Part shown: positions 23,735 to 36,436 of the stretch, one piece after another
Layout of the letters: every line of letters starts with the position of its first letter
Numbering within the stretch: the stretch's first letter is position 1
Source of the DNA: Quercus robur
Lineage: Eukaryota; Streptophyta; Magnoliopsida; Fagales; Fagaceae
DNA: 64,000 bases
NCBI RefSeq assembly: GCF_932294415.1
Contig: NC_065543.1
Location: forward strand, 2,120,976-2,184,975
Direction of reading: 5' to 3'
The notes under the pieces: generated by a model
What the model was told of the DNA's origin: nothing
The model's input: only the letters and a program-made list of their open reading frames with translations
The model's database searches: none
Program-made: the position numbers and the translations under genes

Positions 23735-23984
23735 TGCCGATGAACCCAAACCGTCGCCGTCGCCGTTGCCTTTGCCATTGAAGCGTTGCCGTTGCTGTCG
23801 CCGTTGCCATTGAAGCGTTGTGAAAGAAATACCGACGAACCGTTTCCGTTGCCATTGCCGTTGAAGTGTTGCCGTCGCCGTTGCCGTGGAAGCGTTGCAA
23901 AAGAAATACCGACGAACACCCACCGTTTCCGTTGCCGTTGCCGTTGAAGCGTCGCCGTTGCCGTTGCCATTCGCAACGATCGGT

Positions 23985-24035
<51 letters not shown>

Positions 24036-24036
24036 C
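23735..24036. repeat. (CCGTTG)n-type repeat and T homopolymer
   Basis: Degenerate GCCGTTGCCGTT hexamer arrays interspersed with GAAGCGTTG blocks (23745-23975), then a T run of over 40 bases (23990-24035). Open frames on either strand here are products of the repeat. Confidence 0.85.
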
Positions 24037-26139
24037 ATTCCCTTAAATACATAGTTTGTTCATGACTTAAAGGATCATGCTAAGGTACTGTGGAGATTTT
24101 GTTTCTCTTTTTAATCGCATATGCACTTCTAATCTAACTGGATTGTTCTCAGAAACATTGAATAATTGTTTTGTAGGAGATATATACTATCATATGGAAT
24201 CCCACTGGACTTGGAACAAGCAACCCTATTCATCCATTATTGGTATATGCTGTTGATTTAATGAATTTGAATGCCATTAATTTTCATCTACTTTTATGCA
24301 TTTGCACCAGTTATGTAGTTATTCTATTTGGTAGTTCTGGAATAGCCTTTTTATTTGATCATTTATTTTTTTATTCCTTGAAAAGTGAATTCAGTGTGGA
24401 TTATGAATTATGGATTTGTTCTAGAAAACCTGTTAATGTTATCAAAATTTTCATAGAGGCACAAAATTATTAAAAACTTGTAGCCTGTTGTAAAACTAAA
24501 TTGATTATATGAGATTCTATTACTTTGAATATTTAGTACCCTTGACTTGTATTATTAGTCTTGACTCATCTTGTATTGTTAAAGAAGTTTGTATTTGACA
24601 TCTTCATATACACAAAACATATTGAACTTTAATTAGTTTCATACAATATTATTAAGAGGTAGAGTGCATCAGGAGTTGTTAGGTTAAGCCACCATTGTTT
24701 TGAAAATGTTCCATTGCCATTTGGTCTTCAATGATGGTCAGGTTTATTTTCTCAGACTGTAGACTTCATAATTTTTTACTTGTGATGGATAACTTTATTG
24801 CATTAATATATCATGCTGGTTTCACTATTATCATTTAACTTTCCTATCAAAAAAAATATATTGTGCTGGTCATCATATTTCTTCACCCACACCCCCCTTT
24901 CATTTTTTGGTTGAGAAGGCCGCTTTTGGGTTAAACAATATATTACTGGTTTAGTTTCCCAAATGGCGTGTCTCCCCTTGTAAGAGCAAGGTGGAGGGCA
25001 GTAAAGAAAAACTGGAGAGTAGTATTACTTTTCCTTTTGTTTAGGCATGATAGTATTGCTAAAAGCTTCATATTTTATTCCATGTTTACATCATGCTTCT
25101 GTGACTATTATAAATTAGTATTTGAGATTTGTGTGTGAATGGTTGTTGCATTACGGATGTTGTTATTCCTTTCCTTTAGTAGTACTTGTCTAGCGAGCAT
25201 GTTGCCCCTCCAAGGTCATATGTCTTACTTCCCTGGTTCAAGCTGCATGGTCTTTGTTGTTTGTGTATTACATTTAACCTAATATCAATTGGAAGGAGCT
25301 AATTTTTATGACATTGAGTCGGTTGTGCAATACGTGATCTTCCTATATCATCCTATCTCTGGCCTCTAAGAGATGTATCAAGGGGAGGAACACAATTTTA
25401 CCATGCTTAGCTGGGTTCAATCACATGTTTGATGTCAACGGATTTGGATTAACAAGTTTAGGAGCTGAAATGTTATGTTTCTGTTTGTACTATTGTGTTC
25501 TTTATTTGAAAGAAACATGTATGGTTTATACTACTAAGGGATTTGTTCACTAAACTTGTTTGGTTAATGAAGAAAAACTTAAAGGCATATATATATATAT
25601 AGAGAGAGAGACAGAGAGCTATTAGGATGTACAATTTCATAAAGTAGGTAAGTAAAGGCCATCTATTTTTTGATAAGTAGTAAGAAAAGGCCATCTACAA
25701 TGACTCAAAAGAGGCTATTTAGTATAGCCTTTAATAACCCTAGAATTCTAGTCCTTTAACTTACATATAACAATTAAATCTTAACTACAGCTAGTCTCAA
25801 TTGTTTTCTTTTTAATTTCTTTTTTAAGTGTCCGATGTTGAAGGAATTTGTATTGTTTGATGTTAGAGATGACAACCAGATTTCCTTGTGATGGTTTTGG
25901 TAAGATTGCCGAATTGGCTTTTTTTTCTTTTTTTTGTGCTTGGATTGGATGTTGTCACAGTAACATATTTAGCCTTTCATAAGAGCTATTCATTATAAAG
26001 ACTGAAGTACTTATAAGTTTAACTTTTCTTTTGCAGGCTAAATACACATTGTTTGCAATAACTTTGGATTTTTTCTGAAAGTTGTAAGCTTAGCTTGAGC
26101 AAAGTAAGTAAATTTTAGTTGAAAACCTTATAAAACTCT
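24037..26139. other. CACTA interior, probable leader/intron
   Basis: AT-rich, no protein motif. Lies between the candidate promoter and the transposase start, so it is probably untranslated leader or intron. A (TA)n(GA)n tract occurs at 25586-25617. Confidence 0.45.
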
Positions 26140-28515
26140 AGACTTGTGATGTTGGAAATTGGAGCAAGCGGGTGGCTTGCATGGTGTTATAAGGTGGTTT
26201 AAATACATATTGGGAGTGTTTTTCAATTCTTGCAAATGTGAATGAGTATTGTTGATTAGATGTGATGAATATAACTTTATTTCATTTCAATACTTGTAAG
26301 TACTCTAGACTTGTGATGTTTGTGATTGGTTTTGTGGTGGTATGTTGTGTTGGAGCAAGCGGGTGGCTTGCATGGTGTTATAAGGTGGTTTAAATACATA
26401 TTGGGAGTGTTTTTCAATTCTTGCAAATGTGAATGAGTATTGTTGATTAAATGTGATTAATATTACTTTATTTGATTTCAATACTTGTAAGTACTCTATA
26501 CTTGTGATGTTTGTGATTGGTTTTGTGGTGGGTTGTTGTATTGGAGCAAGCGGGTGGCTTGCATGGTGTTATAAGGTGGTTTAAATTCATATTGGTAGTG
26601 TTTTTAGTTTCTTGAAAATGTGAATGGAACTTGTTAATTAGATATGATGAATATTACTTTATTCGATTTCAATACTTGTAAGCACTCTATACTTGTGATG
26701 TTTGTAATTGGTTTTGTGGTGGGTTGTTGTATTGGAGCAAATGGGTGGCTTGCATGGTGTTATAAGGTGGTTTAAATTCATATTGGGGGTGTTTTTAGTT
26801 TCTTGAAAATGTGAATGGAACTTGTTAATTAGATATGATGAATATTACTTTATTCGATTTCAATACTTGTAAGCACTCTATACTTATGATGTTTGTGATT
26901 GGTTTTATGGTGGGTTGTTGTATTGGAGCAAGCGAGTGGCTTGCATGGTGTTATAAGGTGGTTTAAATACATATTGGGAGTGTTTTTCAATTCTTGCAAA
27001 TGTGAATGAGTATTGTTGATTAGATGTGATGAATATAACTTTATTTGATTTCAATACTTGTAAGTACTCTAGACTTGTGATGTTTGTGATTGGTTTTGTG
27101 GTGGTATGTTGTGTCGGAGCAAGCGGGTGGCTTGCATGGTGTTATAAGGTGGTTTAAACACATATTGGGAGTGTTTTTCAATTCTCGCAAATGTGAATGA
27201 GTATTGTTGATTAGATGTGATTAATATTACTTTATTTGATTTCAATACTTGTAAGTACTCTATACTTGTGATGTTTGTGATTGGTTTTGTGGTGGGTTGT
27301 TGTATTGGAGCAAGCGGGTGGCTTGCATGGTGTTATAAGGTGGTTTAAATTCATATTGGTAGTGTTTTCAGTTTCTTGAAAATGTGAATGGAACTTGTTA
27401 ATTAGATATGATGAATATTACTTTATTCGATTTCAATACTTGTAAGCACTCTATACTTGTGATGTTTGTAATTGGTTTTGTGGTGGGTTGTTGTATTGGA
27501 GTAAGCGGGTGGCTTGCATGGTGTTATAAGGTGGTTTAAATTCATATTGGGAGTGTTTTTAGTTTCTTGAAAATGTGAATGGAACTTGTTAATTAGATAT
27601 GATGAATATTACTTTATTCGATTTCAATACTTGTAAGCACTCTATACTTATGATGTTTGTGATTGGTTTTATGGTGGGTTGTTGTATTGGAGCAAGCGAG
27701 TGGCTTGCATGGTGTTATAAGGTGGTTTAAATACATATTGGGAGTGTTTTTCAATTCTTGCAAATGTGAATGAGTATTGTTGATTAGATGTGATTAATAT
27801 AACTTTATTTGATTTCAATACTTGTAAGTACTCTAGACTTGTGATGTTTGTGATTGGTTTTGTGGTGGTATATTGTGTTGGAGCAAGCGGGTGGCTTGCA
27901 TGGTGTTATAAGGTGGTTTAAACACATATTGGGAGTGTTTTTCAATTCTTGCAAATGTGAATGAGTATTGTTGATTAGATGTGATTAATATTACTTTATT
28001 TGATTTCAATACTTGTAAGTACTCTATACTTGTGATGTTTGTGATTGGTTTTGTGGTGGGTTGTTGTATTGGAGCAAGCGGGTGGCTTGCATGGTGTTAT
28101 AAGGTGGTTTAAATTCATATTGATAGTGTTTTTAGTTTCTTGAAAATGTGAATGGAACTTGTTAATTAGATATGATGAATATTACTTTATTCGATTTCGA
28201 TACTTGTAAGCACTCTATACTTGTGATGTTTGTAATTGGTTTTGTGGTGGGTTGTTGTATTGGAGCAAGCGGGTGGCTTGAATGGTGTTATAAGGTGGTT
28301 TAAATTCGTATTGGGAGTGTTTTTAGTTTCTTGAAAATGTGAATGGAACTTGTTAATTAGATATGATGAATATTATTTTATTCAATTTCAATACTTGTAA
28401 GCACTCTATACTTATGATGTTTGTGATTGGTTTTATGGTGGGTTGTTGTATTGGAGCAAGCGAGTGGCTTGCATGGTGTTATAAGGCGGTTTAAATTCAT
28501 ATTGGGAGTGTATAT
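26140..28515. repeat. 190-bp tandem repeat array with higher-order order
   Basis: Thirteen units keyed by GTGGCTTGCATGGTG at about 26171, 26363, 26553, 26743, 26935, 27127, 27317, 27507, 27700, 27890, 28082, 28271 and 28462, a period of about 191 bases. Two variants alternate as A A B B, where A has ATATTGGGAGTGTTTTTCAATTC and B has AGTTTCTTGAAAATG in its place. This gives a super-period of about 765 bases repeated three times. It lies just upstream of the transposase start. No coding capacity. Confidence 0.95.
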
Positions 28516-28681
28516 TTGTGTGTGCAACGTTTATTTGTTTAAGTATTAATATGGACTTGTGCATTCATGAATGTGATAGAACTTTATCTAAGTGGCTTAT
28601 AAACTTAGATGTTAGAATACATTATGCATGAGTTGTCCTTATTTTACTAAAGTAGGATTCTTTTTATAATTGTAGTCAAAC

Positions 28682-31600
28682 ATGGATAAAAGTTGGATGA
28701 CAACGGGTAAGACACCCGATGGCAGATTAAGTCATCCATATATTGAAGGGGTGAATGCATTTATTAATTCTGCAAGAGTGGTTGTGGATTTGAGTGGTAA
28801 TATTCCGTGCCTGTGTATTCACTGTGTGAATTGCTATCGACAATCTCCTCAAATTATGCGTATCCATTTGCTTCATCGTGGAATTATGCAATCTTACATT
28901 AATTGGTATAATCATGGAGAACCTCGTGTATTGAACGAGAATATTCATGATAATGAAATGTCGGATGGTGATCATATGGATGGTATCGATGTCTTGGTAG
29001 ATGACCGAATTAGAGGGGAACTAATAAATGAAACCGAAGATGAGGAGGTGCGTCATTTTGACAAACTTGAGGAAGATGCAAAACGTGAGTTGTATCCGGG
29101 TTGCACTGATTATAGTATCTTGAAGTTTGTTATTGAGATGCTGAATGTAAAGGTAATGACCAACTTGAGTAATAAGGGACTTGATACGATGCTAGAATTG
29201 CTGACAAAGGTTTTACCGAAAGGTAACTTGGTTCCAAGGTCAACTTATGAAGCAAAGAAGATATTACGTGACTTGGGCATGTCATACGAGCATATAAATG
29301 CATGCAAAAATGATTGTGCATTATTTTGGAAGGAAAATGAAAATCTTGATAAATGTCCGGTGTGTGAGGTGCCTAGATACAAAGATACACGTACCCAAAG
29401 TAAGAAGATTCCTCATAAAGTATTGCGTTACTTTCCGTTAACACCGAGATTGAGGAGATTGTACATGTTAGGCCAAAGAGCTAAGGACATGAGATGGTAT
29501 ATAGACAAACGTGTGGACGATGGGATAATGAGGCATTTGGCTGATAGTGAGGAGTGGAAGGAATTTGATTTGCAAAATCCTGATTTTGCCCTTGAACCTT
29601 GCAATGTAAGGTTAGGGTTGGCTACAGATGGATTTAATCCTTTTGGGAATATGAACAATAATTATAGTATGTGGCCTGTAATACTTATCCCCTATAATCT
29701 ACCGCCTTGGTTGGTTATGAAGGAGCCATATTTTATGTTGTTCTTGCTTATTCCCAGTCCCCATCAACCGGAGAATGATATTGATATTTACTTGAAACCA
29801 TTGGTTGATGAGTTGAAGGAGTTGTGAGAAGAAGGTGTAGAAACTTATGATACTTACAGTAAAGAGCATTTTCATATGCATGCAACTTTGTTATGGACAA
29901 TACATGACTATCCTGGATTTGGTAACGTATCTGGGTGGAGGACAAAGTGTCATCATTCTTGTTACACTTGCAACGATCAACCATATTCAGAAGCTTTAGA
30001 AAGTAAAATTGGATTCATTAATCATCGAGCTTATTTACCTATGGAACATTGCTGGAGACATAGTCGGTTGCATAATGGTTTACCGGAGAAATAATAGAGA
30101 TCTTTAGATTTACAAGTAGGAAAGATACAAGAGCAGCTAGATAGAATGCCAAATATAATTTTAGGAAAGCATCCAAGTAACAAGAAGAGACAACTCATTG
30201 GGGAGCCAAATTGGTCAAAGGTAAGTATTTTGTACAAGCTTCCATACTGGAAAAATAAGAAGCTTAAGCACAACATTGATGTCATGCATGTGGAGAAGAA
30301 TATTAGTGAGAGTACTTATGGTACTTTGTTGGGCATTGAGAGGAAAAATAAGGACACTGAAAAGGCACGGATAGACTTACAAAATATGAACTTCAGGCAC
30401 ACGTTGCATTTGAAACAACGTCTTGATGGATCATATGACAAGTCTCAGGTTTTCTTTTCATTAAGCCCCAATGAAAGCGATGGTTTTTATGACTTTTTGA
30501 AATCAGTCAAGTATCCGGATGGCTATGCAACCAACATATCAAGGTCAGTGAATGCAAAAAATGGTAGATTATCTAGTCTAAAAAGCCACGACTGTCATGT
30601 GCTACTACAACGAAATCTTCCAATTGGGTTGCGAGGGTTTGCAGATAAAGACATTAGTATTGTATTGTTTGAGTTAGGCAACTTCTTCCAAGACTTATGC
30701 TCAAGGACCCTAAAGCGGAGTGAATTGGAGAAACTAGAAGAACGTATAGTTCTTATACTATGCAAGCTTGAGAGGTTTTTGCCTCCAGCATTCTTTGATG
30801 TTATGGTCCACCTTGCTGTTCACCTACCTCGAGAAGCAATTCTAGGAGGTCTGGTACAATATCGGTGGATGTATCCAATTGAAAGGTAATTAGATCGTTT
30901 GATGCATTCATCAATTGCATATTTCCCACGTGGTATAAAATCACATTCTATGCATATTTTTTCCTCGTAGGTATCTTGGAAAATTGAAAAGATACGTTTC
31001 CAACTGAGCTCGACCAGAAGGTTCGATTGCAGAAGTTTACATTCTTAAAGAATGTATTAACAACTGGTCTTTGTATATTGATGGGATCGAAACTGTGCAT
31101 AATCGAAGAGAAAGAAATGAAGATTTTGGTTAATCTAGCGAATGATTGATAGTTTTTTCACAGACTACCCAACCTACAAGTGGTAGGCGAAATGATGGCG
31201 ACTTCTCTCGCGCATTGCTTGATACTACTCATTGGTACTTGTTGTACAATAGTCCTGAGCTAGAGTCTTATTTAAAGTATGTAATTTCATATGCATATAT
31301 TGTTTAATCAAGTTTTGAATATTATCCACAATATTTAGCTGAAAATAAATCATCTTATTTTTAACAGCGAACACAAAAGCACATTGCATAATCCTACTAG
31401 AGAAGCCATAACTCAAATCCAACGACAAGAGTTTCCCAAGTGGTTTAGAGAACGTGTAAGACATTTGAAATTTAATCACGCACTAATAAATTTAAACATT
31501 TAATTGTGAACGTCATTGCTTATTACTAATTAATATCACTTGTTGTATGTCATTATAGATGAATAGATTGAAAGTTAACGATTCATCAGAAGCTACTAAA

Positions 31601-32274
31601 CAGTTATGGTCATTAGCAAATGGTCCTAAACCGTATGTGAAGGAGTACACAGTTTGTATGGTCAATGGTGTAAAGTTCCATACAAGGGACCTAGACAATC
31701 GTCGTGTAACCCAAAACAGTGGTGTATGTATCGAAGGAGACCATGAGGGAGAAATGCATGACTTCTATGGTCATGTGTGCAAAATTTGGGAATTAGAGTA
31801 TATGTTTCACCATAAAGTTGTTTTGTTTCAGTGTGAATGGTACAATACTGGTACCAATGGTCGAAGGAGAACGATACAAACCGATGCACACTGCACGAGC
31901 ATTGATGTTACAAGTCGATGGTATCAAAATGACCCTTTATACTTCCTAGTCAAGCGAAACAAGTTTTCTACTTTCAAGATACGAAATTGCGTGATCCTTG
32001 GAAAATTGTGCAATATATCCAATATAAGGGAGTGTTTGATGTTCCGGAAGTCGGGGGCAGAGAATCCAATGATAATACAGAAGATAGTGACGCATTCCAA
32101 CAAGAAACAATTGTTGATGTTGTCCCTATCAATGTTGAAGACAATATTATTGAGTATTGTATGGGTGATGTTGAAACTGAGGTTGTTCTTGAAGGTGGAA
32201 CTTCAAGAGATGCTAATCAAAATGAAGAGCATGACATACTTGATGTTGATCTTGATATGGATTATGATATGTAG
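28682..32274 (+). pseudogene. TNP2-type CACTA transposase, disabled
   Basis: Encodes the DDE transposase of the CACTA element. Domains in order: an N-terminal transposase-associated domain (MDKSWMTT...SYINWYNHGEP), the TNP2/Transposase_21 core (RLGLATDGFNPFGN, SMWPVILIPYNLPPW, LLWTIHDYPGFGNVSGW, KHNIDVMHVEKNISES), a DUF4218-like part (HLAVHLPREAILGG, then YLGKLKRYVS) and a DUF4216-like part (LFQCEWYN). Likely exons are 28682-30885, 30970-31128, 31164-31276, 31367-31455 and 31559-32274. Lesions are in-frame stops at 29825 (TGA), 30092 (TAA), 30095 (TAG) and 31005 (TGA, where the family usually has Arg), and a one-base loss near 31945. The start is the ATG of MDKSW, the usual family start. Confidence 0.88.
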
Positions 32275-32532
32275 AGTTATAACAATTGTCTTAAAGTTTT
32301 ATGCTTGTTTTAAAGTTTTATGTTTGTCTACGCTGCAATTGTTATTGAGATGTTTTGTGCTTATCTTAAACTTGATATGGATATTAATGTGGTCATTTAT
32401 TGTATTAAGTTAGTAGCAATTGTGTTCAAATTTTACACTTGTGAATTTCTTGATATGGATAATGATGTGGACTATAATATTAAGTTAGTAGCAATTATAC
32501 TTATCTTTCATGTTAATACATAGTTTCAAAAA

Positions 32533-34621
32533 ATGCCCAAAAAGGCCAAATACACTCATAATATACCGAGGTATGAGATGGCAAGATTGGATAGAATGAG
32601 GCAAAATCAACAGACAATTGATGCTTTGGGATTGAAGCACATCTCAACTTCTCTAAAGGATTCCGCTCAGTTCAATTGTGCAAAAAGGAAAAGAAGTAGA
32701 GCTAGTGTTGTGGTAGATGATGATTATGTACCACCTATTGGTGACGATGAGAATGATGTTAAGTCATCTAACTCTTTAATCCATAAGGTACAATAGATGT
32801 TCCATAGGGTACAATAGATAATAACTTTGTCGTTCTATTATTTGTAATGACTTTGTTGTTCCATTATATGTATGTTTGTTAGTTACAGATGACACCAGGA
32901 CGACTTACACGCTCGCGAGGTGAGGCATCTATCCCGGTGGTCCAATCTACGGTTCAATCTACGGAAACACCTCTTGAAGCAAATCCTCCCGTCCAAAGTT
33001 CTTCTAGTGTAGAGGCTACCGACGCATTAACTAGCACGACTAGTAATTACATAAAACATACTTAATTAGAACTACACCTTGTCTTTACTATTGAGATTAT
33101 ACTTAATGTACATAGAATGTATTATTTTATAACATTGATAAATTTTAAATAGGATCTACTAGCAGAAATACCCGTGGAACAACACGTGGTGTAGCAGTAT
33201 GGGCACTTGTTGAAAAAAGTGGTAAACTGCCAGTACGTATAGCTGTAGAGTATGATGCTCCTGTTGGGAAGAATGCGTGCAAGCTTGTCAATCAAATTGG
33301 CGTACAAGTGCGAAGTAATTTGTCAAGTTACAACGTAAAAAATTGGAAAAGTGTTGATGTTGCTACTAGAGATGTGATGCTTCAAAGTATCGAGGTAAAT
33401 TTATATTGATAACGTCTAACTCGTCTTTGTTGTCACTAAGCATATTAAATTCATATAATAATAATTTTATAATACATATATACTTTAATTTACAGGACCA
33501 GTTTGAGCTAGAAGGAGATTCTAACTTAGTAACGAAAGCAATAAATACAAAATGTGGAAGATTATTGAGTAGCGGCTCTAACAAGTTGTATCAGACTTAT
33601 AAGAAGCTCGTACAATCTCATGGTGCTGACTATGCAAAAAACCACCAGCCAAAGAATGTCACACTTGCGCAGTGGACTGGACTCATTGAAGGGAGATGGA
33701 CCAATAAGAATTGGCTGGTAAATTATTTATGCGTATATTATTATTATCTAATATTTACTATATTATGTTGTCAAATGATTAGATTAATACTTAGATGAAG
33801 TAAATGTATATTGTTTTAGTCATGATCTAATAAATATCTTGAATGTTCTTTATTAGGGAAAATCAAGAATTAACTCTGAAAATAGGAGCAAAACTTCAGG
33901 CAAACATAGATGCGGGATAAAGGCACTTGCTGTTAGGGTTGATGAGGAGGTGTGTTTTTTCATTTTCTTAAAACTTAAGTGTATTACATGTTGTGATTAA
34001 TTAACTATAAATAACTAACACTCGAATGTTACTTAATTAGACAAATAATAATGGCGGTCAAGTTCCTGAATTGGCAAAAATCTACAACGATGTTCATTTC
34101 AATCCAAATATAAATAGGTGGATACAGCCTGAGGATGAAGTGACATATGTATGTGTATCATTCCATTCCTATTATTCCATCTTTATCATGTTTGTAAAGC
34201 TATAGCATATGTATTATTAATGTTGTGATTGCTTGTTTTTTTCTCTTTCAAATGGTAGGAAACTATTCTCAAAGTGCAAGAGGATCATTGTCAAGATCCT
34301 AATGCAATTCCCCTTACACAAGAGGAGATCTCAAACTTGGTTTTTAAGAAGAAATCTGGTATTGTAAAAGGACTTAGCATGAGACCTTCATCTTCTCTAG
34401 TAACCACTGCCTCATCTAGTTCATCGGTGGAGTATATTCATCGGTTAGAAAATAAGATAATTGAGCTCAAAGAGGCAAGAGCTAGGGACGAAGAGGAGCG
34501 AGTTAAGGAGCAAGAGGCGCGAGCTAAGCAAGATGAGGTCCAAAAGAATATTCTTAATTTTTTGAGGAGCAAGGGTTATGATGATGCTTTTACCTATGGA
34601 GGTGGTTCATCTTCAAGCTAA
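32533..34621 (+). CDS. Second CACTA gene (TNPA-like, Ptta/En/Spm family), 7 exons, intact
   Basis: Exons with GT-AG borders: 32533-32787, 32889-33042, 33153-33394, 33496-33717, 33857-33949, 34041-34148 and 34259-34621. Together they give 1437 bases and a 478-aa open frame with consistent phases. An N-terminal basic and acidic region is followed by the conserved plant transposase (Transposase_24) block (GVAVWALVEKSGKLPV, LYQTYKKLVQSHG, QWTGLIEGRW, KTSGKHRCG). It ends in a long charged helix (EARARDEEERVKEQEARAKQDE), probably a coiled coil. In En/Spm-type elements the second protein binds the subterminal repeats. Exon borders are my prediction; no stop or frameshift was found, in contrast to the transposase just upstream. 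Confidence 0.8.
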
Positions 34622-35160
34622 ATCACTTATTGGTTAGTACTTTATCTTTAAATTAAAACACTTCATTTTTTATTTATCATTTGAAACTAATATTTGTCAC
34701 GTGATAGGTTATTCAATCTTTAGTTTATGATACTGAAGATATAGAAGTGAAATTTCTGTTGGCACTATGTAGAATTATATTTGACTAAAGATTTATATTT
34801 AACTAAATATTTATATTTGTGCAGATTTCTTATTGGTGGCTTTAGGGGATTTCCTTTAGGCATTATTTGAAGACATATGAGGACATCTTCCGTTAGTTCT
34901 AATTATATTATGCCACATTTTTTGTATTGTTATAAAACATCTTAAGTTATTGTATGTGTTGCAAATAATTATTGTATGTGTTGCAAACACTTATTGTATG
35001 GAAGGAGTTTGAATTGGATACTTACTTTAATTTTAACTTGTGGAATGTATGGATCGATTTTTTATAAATGTGTTGTTGAAATAAATATGTTAATCAAATG
35101 TGAGGTTTTAATAATGTAATGACAGGTTACAGGTTAATATCAACACCATGAAAATAATAA
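34622..35160. other. 3' part of CACTA element before the right subterminal repeats
   Basis: AT-rich untranslated sequence; no coding signal. Confidence 0.6.
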
Positions 35161-35169
35161 AAATAGAAA

Positions 35170-35747
35170 ATAAGTTTTAGTGACGAATTTTTTTGTCACA
35201 AATATGGCAACAAAAAATTGTTTTAGTGACGAAATATTTCGTCACTAAATGCAATGGAATTTTTTAAGAAATGGTTTTAGTGATGAAAATTTTCGTCACT
35301 ATATGTGTCTGAATTTTCTTAAAAATAGTTTTAGTGACGAATTTTTTCGTCACTAAATGTACCCGAAAATCGTTTTAGTGACTAAAAAATTCGTCACTAA
35401 ATGTACCCGAAAATAGTTTTAGTGACGAAATATTTCGTCACTAAATATGATTTAATAAACTGAAATGGTTTTAGTGATGAAATATTTTCGTCACTAAATA
35501 CTGTTTTTAGCGAGGAAAACATTTAGCAACGAAACGTTTTCGTCGCTAAAAGTTTTTTTTATTAAAAACAAATCGGACTTTTAGTGACGAAATTTTTCGT
35601 CGCCAGGACTTTTAGCGACGGGGCTACAGCGACGAAACTAATTTCGTCACTAAAAGTCCAATTTCGTCACTAAAGGTTCTTAGTGACGAAAAACAGGACT
35701 TTTAGTGACGAATTTTTTCGTCACTAAAAATACATTTTCTTGTAGTG
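35170..35747. repeat. Right subterminal repeat region of the CACTA element
   Basis: About twenty TTTAGTGACGAAA/TTTCGTCACTAAA motifs separated by 10-40 bases, ending in the terminal inverted repeat. Shorter than the left side. Confidence 0.92.
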
Positions 35748-35902
35748 AATAATATCAATCAAAAACACCAAAAATTGTAAAAATAGAAAGAAATAAATTC
35801 CTTTTAGAAATTGTTTAATTTATAAGAAGAATAAATTATCTACAATAAAATTTAGAAAATAAATCACACATTATACCATATCTAAAAATAATTACATATT
35901 TC

Positions 35903-35928
35903 TACGCATTGCGTGGGTTAACGCCTAG
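35903..35928 (+). mobile_element. Helitron-like 3' end
   Basis: A short hairpin ACGCATTGCGT followed after ten bases by CTAG and then T, as at Helitron 3' ends; the same end is present in unit 2 near 38560-38585. No matching 5' end was located, so the element is not delimited. Confidence 0.35.
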
Positions 35929-36295
35929 TAATATCTAATAACTAAAGCATTGCATTTATTTATACTAGCTCCTGTTGAGCTACGCTAATGTAGCATTTCA
36001 GTTCATTTGGTCCATTTAGTCCATTTTGATCCACTTTGGTCCATTTCGGTCAAGTTCAGTCAATTTTGGTCAACTTGGTCCACTTTGGTCCATTCGTCGA
36101 TTTTGGTCCAAATATGATAAGGCAAAATACATAACAACATGTTATAGTGATGTAACATCCTAGCCCATTTAAAAAATTTAAAAAAAAAAAAAAAGGCTAT
36201 GGCATTATAATTTAAGTAAGGGTATTTTTGTAATACGCTCCCCAAGATATTTCTAATAAGTGGCCCTTATAGCTCCATCACCCCCTAGTTTACGA

Positions 36296-36436
36296 GCCTA
36301 TTTGGATTGAGGGGAAAAAGAGTGTGAGTGGAGAAAAGTAAAATAGAGTTAACTGAAAATAAACCAATTTTGGGCTAACTTTACTCTATTCTACTCTACT
36401 CCTCCTCCCTTCTCCTCAATCCAAACAGACCAATAC
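36296..36436. repeat. MITE-like inverted repeat (unit 1)
   Basis: TATTTGGATTGAGGGG on the left is complementary to CTCCTCAATCCAAAC on the right, with AGTGGAGAAAAG/CTTTACTCTATTC between. The equivalent copy in unit 2 is at about 38945-39083. Target duplications were not resolved. Confidence 0.5.

Larger units (their letters stand above)
22848..35747 (+). mobile_element. CACTA (En/Spm, CMC) DNA transposon, 12.9 kb
   Basis: Ends are CACTACAACAAAATG and CATTTTCTTGTAGTG, near-perfect inverted repeats extending into ATTTTTAGTGACGA. The 3-bp target duplication AAT is present (22845-22847 and 35748-35750). Subterminal regions are packed with the TTTAGTGACGAAA motif in both orientations. Inside are a TNP2-type transposase (28682-32274, broken) and a second gene of the Ptta/En/Spm family (32533-34621, apparently intact). 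It would be cut-and-paste mobile only with a transposase supplied in trans. Confidence 0.95.

Noticed and set aside
23615-24054. Several overlapping frames rich in Gly/Asn/Arg or Lys/Phe
   Set aside because: All are translations of GCCGTT-type repeats and a T homopolymer; no start context or domain.
24240-24473. 77-codon frame in the CACTA interior
   Set aside because: Hydrophobic, AT-driven composition, no family resemblance and no splice or start support.
26140-28515. Centromeric satellite
   Set aside because: The array is bounded inside a CACTA element with only 13 units; nothing ties it to a centromere.
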